Assembly (NCBI GenBank): GCA_031271375.1
Contig: JAISVU010000265.1
Span: 1-17,915, forward strand
Direction of reading: 5' to 3'
Length of the DNA: 17,915 bases
Source: Clostridiales bacterium
GTDB taxonomy: Bacteria > Bacillota > Clostridia > Lachnospirales > WRAX01
Positions within the stretch are counted from its first letter, which is position 1; every line of letters begins with the position of its first letter. The position numbers were made by a program, and so were the translations under genes. Shown piece after piece: positions 6,968 through 13,499 of this stretch. The notes under the pieces are model-generated. The model was given only the letters and a program-made list of their open reading frames with translations, made no database searches and was not told where the DNA came from.

Positions 6968-7357
6968 TTGAGCAATAAGCGTTTTACGTTGATAATCGCC
7001 GCCGTAAGCGTTGTTTTTGCCGGAGGGTTTGCCCTCATCTACAACGGGCCTTCAGTGCTTACGCGTATAATTGACGGCATGAGCGTGGCGGGGCTTTTGA
7101 ACATCGCCGCCGCCTTTGCCTGCCATGTGCACAATAACGGCCAGTTCAAACTTTTCTCCTATTCCAGCTACCGCAAGCAAGCCTTGGTCTCAAAAAAGGA
7201 TGAGGATCCCAACGGCATCCCTGAAGACGCGAATGTCCCGTCATTTGCCGATTATGCCGGCAAGAAGCCGGAAAAGAAATGGAACCCCGCGCCTTTTTAT
7301 ATCTGCGGTCTGCCGCTCCTATTGACAGCGCTGATAATGATCTTTATTTCACCTTGA
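6968..7357 (+). CDS. Small membrane protein, DUF3899-like
   Basis: A 129-residue protein with hydrophobic helices at about 7-27 and 35-52 and a C-terminal helix at about 108-127. Between them is a polar loop with a FSYSSYRK segment and many Lys/Pro residues. Two N-terminal helices followed by a 'F.SYg.r+' motif resemble the uncharacterised DUF3899 family of Firmicutes; the role is unknown. The start is TTG at 6968, eight bases after AAGGAG. An ATG at 6964 is at a usable distance but its frame stops after four codons (MIEQ), so TTG is the real start unless that mini-frame matters. It is divergent from livJ and carries its own promoter. Confidence 0.7.
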   Translation: MSNKRFTLIIAAVSVVFAGGFALIYNGPSVLTRIIDGMSVAGLLNIAAAFACHVHNNGQFKLFSYSSYRKQALVSKKDEDPNGIPEDANVPSFADYAGKKPEKKWNPAPFYICGLPLLLTALIMIFISP

Positions 7358-7382
7358 AAATCGTCCCGTCTTGCTCTATAAT
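7354..7382 (+). promoter_or_regulatory. Strong sigma-A promoter of the yebC-ymxH operon
   Basis: TTGAAA (7354-7359), a 17-base spacer and a perfect TATAAT (7377-7382) are seen. The -35 box overlaps the TGA stop of the preceding gene. The predicted transcript starts about 7389, giving a leader of roughly 35 bases before yebC. Confidence 0.8.
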
Positions 7383-7423
7383 AGAGAGGCACGATGGAGA
7401 AACGTGAATGAAAGGGGAGTATT

Positions 7424-8161
7424 ATGTCAGGGCATTCCAAATTTTCAAACATTAAGCATAAGAAAGAACGGGCCGACGCGGTACGCGGCAAGATATTCAC
7501 TAAGATCGGCCGGGAGCTGGCAGTGGCGGTAAAGTCCGGCGGGCCTGATCCCAACGCGAATATGACATTAAAGAACGTGATACTTAAAGCCAAATCCGAG
7601 AACATGCCAAACGACACGATCGACCGCAGCATAAAGAAAGCCGCCGGGGATATGAACGCGGTCAACTTTGACAAGGTTGTGTACGAGGGTTACGGCCCCG
7701 CCGGGGTCGCAGTTATAGTGGAAGCGCTGACGGACAACAAAAACCGCACCGCCGCTAACGTAAGAAACGCGTTTACAAAGGGCGGCGGCGGTATCGGCGC
7801 GATGGGATGCGTCTCGTTTATGTTCACAAAGCAGGGCGTTATTTTCATCGAACCCGGCGCCGCTGGGGGGATGGACGACGACGGCCTTATGGAGCTGGCC
7901 CTGGAAGCCGGGGCCGAGGACTTCGCGGTCACTGAGGACGGCTACGAGATAATAACGTCCGGGGACGGTGAAGCCTTTTCCGCCGTAAACGACGCGCTGA
8001 CGCGGAAGAATATAAAACCCCTTTCGGCGGAGATTACGATGATCCCCGCCACCTATACCGTCCTGGAATCCGACGACGACGTGAAGAAGATGAACAAGAT
8101 GCTGGATCTGCTGGACGACGACGACGATGTTTCCAATGTATACCATAACTGGGAGCAATAA
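7424..8161 (+). CDS. yebC: YebC/PmpR family protein (TACO1 family)
   Basis: A 245-residue protein starting with the hallmark MSGHSKFSNIKHKK and continuing with RGKIFTKIGREL, NMPNDTIDRSIKK and the KGGGGIGAMGCVSFMF segment, all diagnostic of the family. Family members were described as transcriptional regulators (PmpR). More recent work links YebC/TACO1 to ribosome-associated relief of stalling at polyproline. The start has AAAGGGGAG seven bases upstream. It is the first gene of an eight-gene operon and is followed 11 bases later by dnaD. Full length and intact. Confidence 0.95.
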   Translation: MSGHSKFSNIKHKKERADAVRGKIFTKIGRELAVAVKSGGPDPNANMTLKNVILKAKSENMPNDTIDRSIKKAAGDMNAVNFDKVVYEGYGPAGVAVIVEALTDNKNRTAANVRNAFTKGGGGIGAMGCVSFMFTKQGVIFIEPGAAGGMDDDGLMELALEAGAEDFAVTEDGYEIITSGDGEAFSAVNDALTRKNIKPLSAEITMIPATYTVLESDDDVKKMNKMLDLLDDDDDVSNVYHNWEQ

Positions 8162-8172
8162 GGAGTAAATAC

Positions 8173-9183
8173 ATGGAAGTGACTTGCATACCCGCCGAGT
8201 TTATCGACATACATCTCGCGCAGGCGAAACCAGAGCATATAGCCGTCTATCTCTACGGAGCCAGGCACAGCCCTTCCGTGCCTTCCCTGCGGAAGACCGC
8301 TGAGGAGCTGCGCCTGCGTGAGCTGGACGTGGTATCGGCGTGGACGCACTGGGAAAGCGCCGGGCTCATCAAGATAACGGACGGGTCGATGGACAGCTTC
8401 ACCTGCGAGTACATAGGCCTTGAGGCCGCGAAGGCATCGAACAAGGCGCCCGGCGCGGAAGTAAAAACCGACACTAAGAAGGAAACAAAGGTCGTTACGC
8501 GGCCTAACTATATCGTTACGGAGATGGAGAGCTTTAAGCAAGAGAACGAGGATGTGCAGTATCTCTTCAAGATGGCTGAACGTATCTTTGCCGAGCCCCT
8601 TAAATACACTATGCTGAACCTCCTGCTGGGGTTTTATGACTGGCTGCTGCTGCCCGTGCCGGTTATCGAGGTGCTGCTGGACTACTGCGTATCCAATAAC
8701 CACCGTAACGGGCGTTACCTGGAGAAGGTGGCGCTGGACTGGGCGGACAACGGGATATCCACCGTCGAAGAGGCGGAGGAGTATATAAAGACCTTCAACA
8801 CGGATTACCGCGCCATTATGAAATCCTTCGGCATCAGGCGGCGCGACCCCTCCCCCGTTGAGATCGAGTTTATGAAGCGCTGGCTGAAGGAATATAACCT
8901 CACGGTTGACATGATTACCGACGCCTGCGGCCAGACCGTGCTCAACACCGGCGGTATCAGCTTCCCGTATGCCGAAAGCATATTGTATAAATGGTCGATG
9001 GCGGGTTATAAAACGCTGGAAGAGGCTCTTGAGCACGACGTTGAATACAGAAAGTCCCGCAAGGAAGAGAAAGCCAAGCGCCCCGCCGCGAAGAAATCCC
9101 GCTTTGCCGATTACCAAGGCAGGGACTGGGATTTTGACAAGCTGGAAAAGATGGCGGCGGAGTTCGCGGACAGGAGCGTGTAG
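8173..9183 (+). CDS. DnaD-domain replication initiation protein
   Basis: 336 residues. The N-terminal part (about 1-75) is a winged-helix region like the DDBH1 oligomerisation domain of DnaD. The C-terminal part (about 225-300) is a DDBH2 domain with its YxxxIxxxW signature, seen as YAESILYKW near residues 266-274. A Lys-rich tail that could bind DNA follows. In Firmicutes DnaD works with DnaB and DnaI to load the replicative helicase. The neighbour three bases downstream is the helicase loader, which supports this role. There is a linker of about 40 charged residues after the first domain. AAGGAG precedes ATG 8173. It ends in TAG, and the next gene is in the same reading phase. Confidence 0.9.
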   Translation: MEVTCIPAEFIDIHLAQAKPEHIAVYLYGARHSPSVPSLRKTAEELRLRELDVVSAWTHWESAGLIKITDGSMDSFTCEYIGLEAAKASNKAPGAEVKTDTKKETKVVTRPNYIVTEMESFKQENEDVQYLFKMAERIFAEPLKYTMLNLLLGFYDWLLLPVPVIEVLLDYCVSNNHRNGRYLEKVALDWADNGISTVEEAEEYIKTFNTDYRAIMKSFGIRRRDPSPVEIEFMKRWLKEYNLTVDMITDACGQTVLNTGGISFPYAESILYKWSMAGYKTLEEALEHDVEYRKSRKEEKAKRPAAKKSRFADYQGRDWDFDKLEKMAAEFADRSV

Positions 9184-9186
9184 GAT

Positions 9187-10170
9187 ATGTCCGCCCTTAC
9201 ACGCGAGGTAATGAAGGATTACGCGAGAGACAGGGACATGGCCGAAAGGCTGCTGGCCGGGAGGCGCGAAGCCCTTTGGAAGGCCGTTCCCCGCATAAAG
9301 GATATTGATATGCGCCTGTCTTCTTTAGGCCTGCTGGCCGCCCAGGGAATCCTATACGGGGAAAGCGCCGTTCAAACCGCCGAGGAACTGGCGCGGGAGA
9401 GCGCAGCCCTGCGGGAAGAACGCAGGGCTTTAATATCGGGCGGCGCGTTTGACGAGGATGAAAGCGCTTTCTACACATGCCCGGTTTGCAAGGACACCGG
9501 CTTTAACAACGGCGCCCAATGCGCCTGCTTCAAACGCAGGCTTACCGATAAATTCTATAAATACTCAAACCTCAGCGGCGTCCTCGCGAAAGAGAATTTC
9601 GATACCTTTAACATTGAGATGTACTCAAACGAGGTTGACCCAAATACCGGCGTATCGCCCAGAGGGGTTATCAATACCGCATGGACGAACGCCCTTAAAT
9701 TCGTCGGCGGCTTCGGCAAGGATTTCGTAAACCTGCTGCTGTACGGTGAAACGGGCCTCGGTAAGACGTTTCTGTGCAACTGCATCGCGAAGGAGCTGCT
9801 GGACCGGGGATTTTCCGTTATATACGCCACAAGCCCCCAGCTCTTCAAGATGGTGGAGAAGGCCCGCTTCGACAAGAAGGACGATGAAAGCGATATCGAA
9901 GAATATTTACAAATGCTGACGGAAACGGATCTGCTGATCATCGACGACCTCGGCACCGAGATGTCGACCGTCGTGACGGTCGCCGAGCTCTTCAACATCA
10001 TCAACTCCCGCCTGATAAGCCGCCGTTCCACGATAATATCCACTAACTACGACATACCCGAGATAAACGCAAGGTACTCCGACCGGATTACCTCTAGGGT
10101 CTTTGGCAACTTCACGGTGCTTAAATTCGCCGGGGATGACATACGCATAAAGATAAGGTACGGGAAATGA
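9187..10170 (+). CDS. Helicase loader ATPase, DnaC/DnaI-like
   Basis: A 327-residue AAA+ ATPase that delivers the replicative helicase to the origin or restart sites. The N-terminal region is helical, with a four-Cys zinc module (C98, C101, C112, C114) as in many Clostridia DnaC-like loaders. Walker A GETGLGKT is at 187-194, Walker B LLIIDD at 249-254, and a sensor-1 Asn at 287 in STNYD. A basic C-terminal segment (RITSRVFGNF) carries the likely Arg finger/sensor region. ATG 9187 starts right after the dnaD stop, with AGGAG inside the dnaD end. It overlaps the next gene as ATGA. Confidence 0.9.
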   Translation: MSALTREVMKDYARDRDMAERLLAGRREALWKAVPRIKDIDMRLSSLGLLAAQGILYGESAVQTAEELARESAALREERRALISGGAFDEDESAFYTCPVCKDTGFNNGAQCACFKRRLTDKFYKYSNLSGVLAKENFDTFNIEMYSNEVDPNTGVSPRGVINTAWTNALKFVGGFGKDFVNLLLYGETGLGKTFLCNCIAKELLDRGFSVIYATSPQLFKMVEKARFDKKDDESDIEEYLQMLTETDLLIIDDLGTEMSTVVTVAELFNIINSRLISRRSTIISTNYDIPEINARYSDRITSRVFGNFTVLKFAGDDIRIKIRYGK

Positions 10171-10661
10171 ACGATTCTTACGATTTCGGTCTTGCCCGCC
10201 CGGAAGACGCGGCGGAGGTAATGGCCCTCTATCGCAGCCTTATAGGCACCCCGGGCTGCGCCTGGAGCGAGAACTACCCTGCCCTGGAGTTCGTGGAAGC
10301 GGACATCGCGGAGGACTCGCTGTTCGTGCTGCGGGATAAAGGCAGGATCATCGCCGCCGCCGCTGCCGGGGCGTTTGAAGCGCCGGAAGGCATTGAATGC
10401 GCGATTGATAACCCCAGAGAGCTTTCCAGGCTGGGCGTGCTTTTAAATATGCAGGGACGTGGAATAGGCGGAATTATTCTGAGGCATGTTATCGAAGCGG
10501 TGCGCGGGCGGGGCTTTGACGGGATATGCCTGCTGGCAAGCAAGGATAACCCTGCGGCGCTCGCGCTGTATGAGAAGAACGGGTTTATGCGGCGGGGCGA
10601 GGTATTTGCTTACGGGGTTGATTTTTATTATTATGAGAATGCTATAAAGGAGTTTACATGA
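10167..10661 (+). CDS. GNAT-family N-acetyltransferase
   Basis: 164 residues with the GNAT fold order. A beta strand and the 'RPEDAAEVMALYRSL' helix come first, then a strand (DSLFVLRDKGRIIAAA). Motif A has the acetyl-CoA pyrophosphate loop QGRGIG within LGVLLNMQGRGIGGIIL, and the C-terminal motif B has NPAALALYEKNGF. The acceptor substrate is unknown. It resembles uncharacterised amine acetyltransferases, not RimI specifically. ATG 10167 overlaps the dnaC stop and its own stop overlaps the following transporter start, so it is translationally coupled on both sides. Confidence 0.9.
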   Translation: MNDSYDFGLARPEDAAEVMALYRSLIGTPGCAWSENYPALEFVEADIAEDSLFVLRDKGRIIAAAAAGAFEAPEGIECAIDNPRELSRLGVLLNMQGRGIGGIILRHVIEAVRGRGFDGICLLASKDNPAALALYEKNGFMRRGEVFAYGVDFYYYENAIKEFT

Positions 10662-11569
10662 AGCGCGTCAACCTCAAAGGCAACCTGTTGATCCTCCTGG
10701 CCACCTTCATCTGGGGCACGGCCTTCGCGGCTCAGGACATTGCGATGGATAACCTGAAGCCGCTGACCTTCAACGCGGCACGGTTCTTAATCGGCGGCTG
10801 CGTGACGATGATCCCGGCGTTGATTCTCAATAAACGCAATGAAAAGCATATTAACAAACAATCAAATATAAAGCCTCCGTTCAAGAATACCATCCTCTTC
10901 GCAGGACTTGTCTGCGGGGCTGTTTTGTTTGTAAGCAGCCTGCTTCAGCAGATCGGCATACAGTATACCACGGTCGGCAAAGGCGGGTTTATCACGTCGC
11001 TGTATGTGGTAATTGTACCGGTTGCGGGGCTGTTCTTTAAGCGCAAGCCGCACATCAGGGTATGGATAGGCGTGGCCGCCGCCGTGGCGGGGATGTACCT
11101 AATGTGTATCGGGGGCGGCTTCGCCGTAAACGCGGGGGACATGTACATATTGGCCTGCGCGTTCTGCTTCGCGGGACATATCTTGGTTGTGGATCATTTC
11201 GCCCCGCGCTTCAGCGGGATAATGCTCTCGTCAATACAATTCTTTGTGGTCGGCTTCTGCTCCTGTATCGGCGCGCTTATTTTCGAAACGCCGTCATTCG
11301 GCGGCATCCTGGCCGCCGCCGGGCCGATACTGTACTCGGGCTGCCTTTCCTGCGGCATCGCGTATACGCTTCAAATCTTTGCGCAGAAATCCACCGACCC
11401 GGCTATCGCCGGGATGCTCTTCGCCACGGAATCCATCTTCGCGCTGATAACGGGGGTACTTATCCTGGGCGAGCGTTTCTCGCTCAGGGAGCTGTTCGGC
11501 TGCGCCCTGGTAATGGCCGCGCTGCTCGTCGCTCAAATTCCCGGAAAGAATGAGGACAAAGCGGTATAA
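10658..11569 (+). CDS. DMT superfamily transporter, EamA type
   Basis: 303 residues with about ten membrane helices in two five-helix EamA repeats. The first repeat has the typical 'LLATFIWGTAFAAQ' opening and 'FITSLYVVIVPVAGLFFKRKP' end. The second has 'GMLFATESIFALITGVLILGERFS' as its closing signature. Family members export amino acids or metabolites; the substrate cannot be assigned. The start overlaps the GNAT stop as ATGA and has AAAGGAG seven bases upstream. Confidence 0.9.
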   Translation: MKRVNLKGNLLILLATFIWGTAFAAQDIAMDNLKPLTFNAARFLIGGCVTMIPALILNKRNEKHINKQSNIKPPFKNTILFAGLVCGAVLFVSSLLQQIGIQYTTVGKGGFITSLYVVIVPVAGLFFKRKPHIRVWIGVAAAVAGMYLMCIGGGFAVNAGDMYILACAFCFAGHILVVDHFAPRFSGIMLSSIQFFVVGFCSCIGALIFETPSFGGILAAAGPILYSGCLSCGIAYTLQIFAQKSTDPAIAGMLFATESIFALITGVLILGERFSLRELFGCALVMAALLVAQIPGKNEDKAV

Positions 11570-11575
11570 ACCTGT

Positions 11576-11617
11576 CTCCCCAATAATAAACTATACCAAA
11601 TGTTAATTATTGGAGGG
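11576..11617 (+). promoter_or_regulatory. Hairpin that encloses the ribosome binding site of the 11625 gene
   Basis: CTCCCCAATAAT (11576-11587) can pair with ATTATTGGAGGG (11606-11617) over 12 positions, with one A-C mismatch, one G-U pair and an 18-base loop. The right arm contains the whole GGAGGG ribosome site for ATG 11625. The left arm begins 7 bases after the upstream stop, within reach of a ribosome finishing the EamA gene. Coupling or conditional exposure is inferred. Confidence 0.5.
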
Positions 11618-11624
11618 TTTATTA

Positions 11625-12095
11625 ATGAAGGGGCCTAAAATCATTGTCTTCCACATAAGACAGCTCTTCCGAACCGGCGCGTTTGTGCTGGCGGGGCTGG
11701 TAGTGATTCTTCTGCTTATATGGGCGCTGATGCCCAAGAGCGACGGCGGGCAGGGGCCGGCGGCAAGCCTTCCCGGCGGCGGCGCCGAGGCTTTGTTTAT
11801 TCCGGGGGAATACAGTTCCTACATAGTCCTGGACTCCACGCCTATCTACGTCACCGTTGAGGTGGATCAAGACAAGATTACTGATGTGCGTTTATCAAAT
11901 CTTCAAGAATCCCAGGATCAGCTTTACCCGTTGTTCCGCCCTGTAATGGAAACGCTGAAGGCCGATATACTCGAATACCAGACGACGGAGCTGGAGCTCC
12001 CCACCGAGGTCACGCAGACCGGGCAAGTGCTTCTTAGCGCTATCAACATAGCCCTGAGCCAGGCCTACGCCAATGTAATCACTACCGGTTTCTAA
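11625..12095 (+). CDS. Membrane-anchored protein with an FMN-binding-like domain
   Basis: 156 residues: a short basic N-terminus, one membrane helix (about 17-36), a Gly/Ser/Pro-rich linker, then an extracytoplasmic domain. That domain has the strand order of FMN_bind: GEYSSYIVL, then PIYVTVEVDQDKITDVRLSN, and a last helix QVLLSAINIALSQA. In true FMN_bind proteins the last helix is preceded by SGAT, whose Thr carries the flavin. Here the matching place reads TEVTQTGQVLLSA, so covalent flavin attachment is doubtful. The fold is inferred and the role is unknown. ATG 11625 is preferred over TTG 11610, which overlaps the ribosome site GGAGGG. Confidence 0.6.
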   Translation: MKGPKIIVFHIRQLFRTGAFVLAGLVVILLLIWALMPKSDGGQGPAASLPGGGAEALFIPGEYSSYIVLDSTPIYVTVEVDQDKITDVRLSNLQESQDQLYPLFRPVMETLKADILEYQTTELELPTEVTQTGQVLLSAINIALSQAYANVITTGF

Positions 12096-12099
12096 ACTG

Positions 12100-13176
12100 A
12101 TGAAATCCGAGAAGCGCGATAAAGAAACCGGAAAAACCCTCGCCGCCGCCGGAGTGATCATCTCAATGATGATTGGGGCGGGGTTCGCTTCGGGGCGGGA
12201 GCTTATGACATTCTTCGCCCGGTTTGGAGAGCGCGGGTATCTAGGGCTTGTTCTGGCGATCGTATTGCTGGCTCTGTGCTCCTGGGCGGTAATGGATATA
12301 TCCGTGCGGATGGGGATTAAGGGCTACACCGCTTTTATGTCTGTCGTCCTGGGGCGGCGGCTGGGCCAGATAATGGCCGTAGTCGTGAACATATTCATAT
12401 TCGTCATAATGGCTACGATGTTCTCGGGTTTCGGCGCGGCGTACCGGGAAACCGTGGGCCGCAGCTTCACCGAGGGCGTCGCCGTCATCGCGGTTTTATG
12501 CTTTGTAACGCTTCTGTTCAATTTACAGGGCATCGTCCGCGTCAGCGCCGTCCTTGCGCCGGTGCTGGTTGCGGGCGGGCTGGTTTTCGGCCTCTACTCG
12601 GCTATGACCGGGGCAGCCCCCGCCTTCGCCCCCTCCGCTCAGGAAAGCATCATAAACCAAGCGTTTATATACGCCTCATATAACTTGATTACGGCGGTTC
12701 CCGTCATGGTGGCGCTAAGTTCCACGCTTGGAAAAAGACGCCAGGCTATGAAGGCCTCGGCCATATCCGGCGGGATTATCGCAGCGCTTGGGCTGGCGTT
12801 TATGCTGCCGATGATAATGAACCTGCCTGTCCTCAGCGGCTTGGAGCTGCCGCTGCTGTCCGTCGCCCGGGCTAACGGGGGATTCGTCCAGCTGGCATAT
12901 ATCGCGGTGCTCTTCGCCGCTATCTTCACCACAGCGATCTCCGACGGCTTCGCTGTGACGGAATGGCTTGGAGCGTCGCCAGCGCTAAAGCGGCTGCGCG
13001 TCCCAAGCCTTGCGGTAAAACTCGCCGTGCCGCTGGGAGCGGCCCTTCTGGCGCACATCGGCTTCAGCGCCTTTGTCGATATGGTTTATCCCTTTTTCGG
13101 GTATGCTGGGCTGTTTGAAATCGCGGCGGTGCTGATATACGCGCTGTTTGCCAAAGCGAGGGGTTCTGTTGTATGA
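12100..13176 (+). CDS. YkvI-family membrane protein (APC-type transporter)
   Basis: 358 residues with about ten membrane helices. The first helix carries GVIISMMIGAGFASGRELMTFFARFG, close to the YkvI family signature 'GaGFASGqEi..FF..fG'. A broken helix with GxG like this is typical of LeuT/APC-fold Na+-coupled symporters. The substrate is unknown. It starts five bases after the FMN-binding-like gene stop and overlaps ymxH at its end (ATGA). No obvious defect was seen. Confidence 0.85.
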   Translation: MKSEKRDKETGKTLAAAGVIISMMIGAGFASGRELMTFFARFGERGYLGLVLAIVLLALCSWAVMDISVRMGIKGYTAFMSVVLGRRLGQIMAVVVNIFIFVIMATMFSGFGAAYRETVGRSFTEGVAVIAVLCFVTLLFNLQGIVRVSAVLAPVLVAGGLVFGLYSAMTGAAPAFAPSAQESIINQAFIYASYNLITAVPVMVALSSTLGKRRQAMKASAISGGIIAALGLAFMLPMIMNLPVLSGLELPLLSVARANGGFVQLAYIAVLFAAIFTTAISDGFAVTEWLGASPALKRLRVPSLAVKLAVPLGAALLAHIGFSAFVDMVYPFFGYAGLFEIAAVLIYALFAKARGSVV

Positions 13177-13436
13177 GATTCTTTGATTTGCGTCAAAAAG
13201 AAGTGATTAATATAAAAGACGGGTGCCGGATGGGTTTTGTCAGCGATGTGGAGCTGGACAAAGTGACCGGGGGCGTCAAACGGATTATAATCCCGGGCCC
13301 CGCGCGTATACTGGGCGTTTTCGGGCGCGAACAGGAATACCGCGTAGACTGGGCGGCTGTTAAACAGATAGGCGACGACATCATATTGGTGGAATGCGAT
13401 ACCGACAAGGTTTTAACGGATGGGGAAGATATGTAG
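13173..13436 (+). CDS. YlmC/YmxH family PRC-barrel protein
   Basis: 87 residues. The opening MRFFDLRQKEVINIKDGCRMG and the following DVELD, VKRIIIPG and Y-x-V-x-W segments are characteristic of the YlmC/YmxH sporulation-associated family, a small PRC-barrel type beta fold found in spore-forming Firmicutes. The biochemical role is unknown. It is the last gene of the operon and is followed ten bases later by a terminator hairpin. It ends in TAG. Confidence 0.9.
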   Translation: MRFFDLRQKEVINIKDGCRMGFVSDVELDKVTGGVKRIIIPGPARILGVFGREQEYRVDWAAVKQIGDDIILVECDTDKVLTDGEDM

Positions 13437-13445
13437 CGCAGACAT

Positions 13446-13468
13446 AGGGGCGACTAAAAGTCGCCCCT
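13446..13468 (+). terminator. Terminator hairpin after ymxH
   Basis: A perfect 9-bp stem AGGGGCGAC / GTCGCCCCT with loop TAAAA is followed by GAATTTTA on the plus strand. The stem is GC-rich. The T-tract is short and interrupted, so strength is uncertain. Confidence 0.7.
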
Positions 13469-13478
13469 GAATTTTATG

Positions 13479-13499
13479 AACCGGGCTTAAAGCCCGGTT
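13479..13499. terminator. Second hairpin at the junction of convergent units
   Basis: AACCGGGCTT and AAGCCCGGTT form a 10-bp inverted repeat around a single A. It covers the TAA stop of the minus-strand flavoprotein (13487-13489). On the plus strand it is followed by TTTCTATTA. Together with the first hairpin it probably ends transcription from both sides. Confidence 0.55.

Noticed and set aside
8053..9117. Minus-strand frame of 354 codons opposite dnaD
   Set aside because: Antisense shadow of a clear DnaD-domain gene, low-complexity Ser run at its end, no family features.
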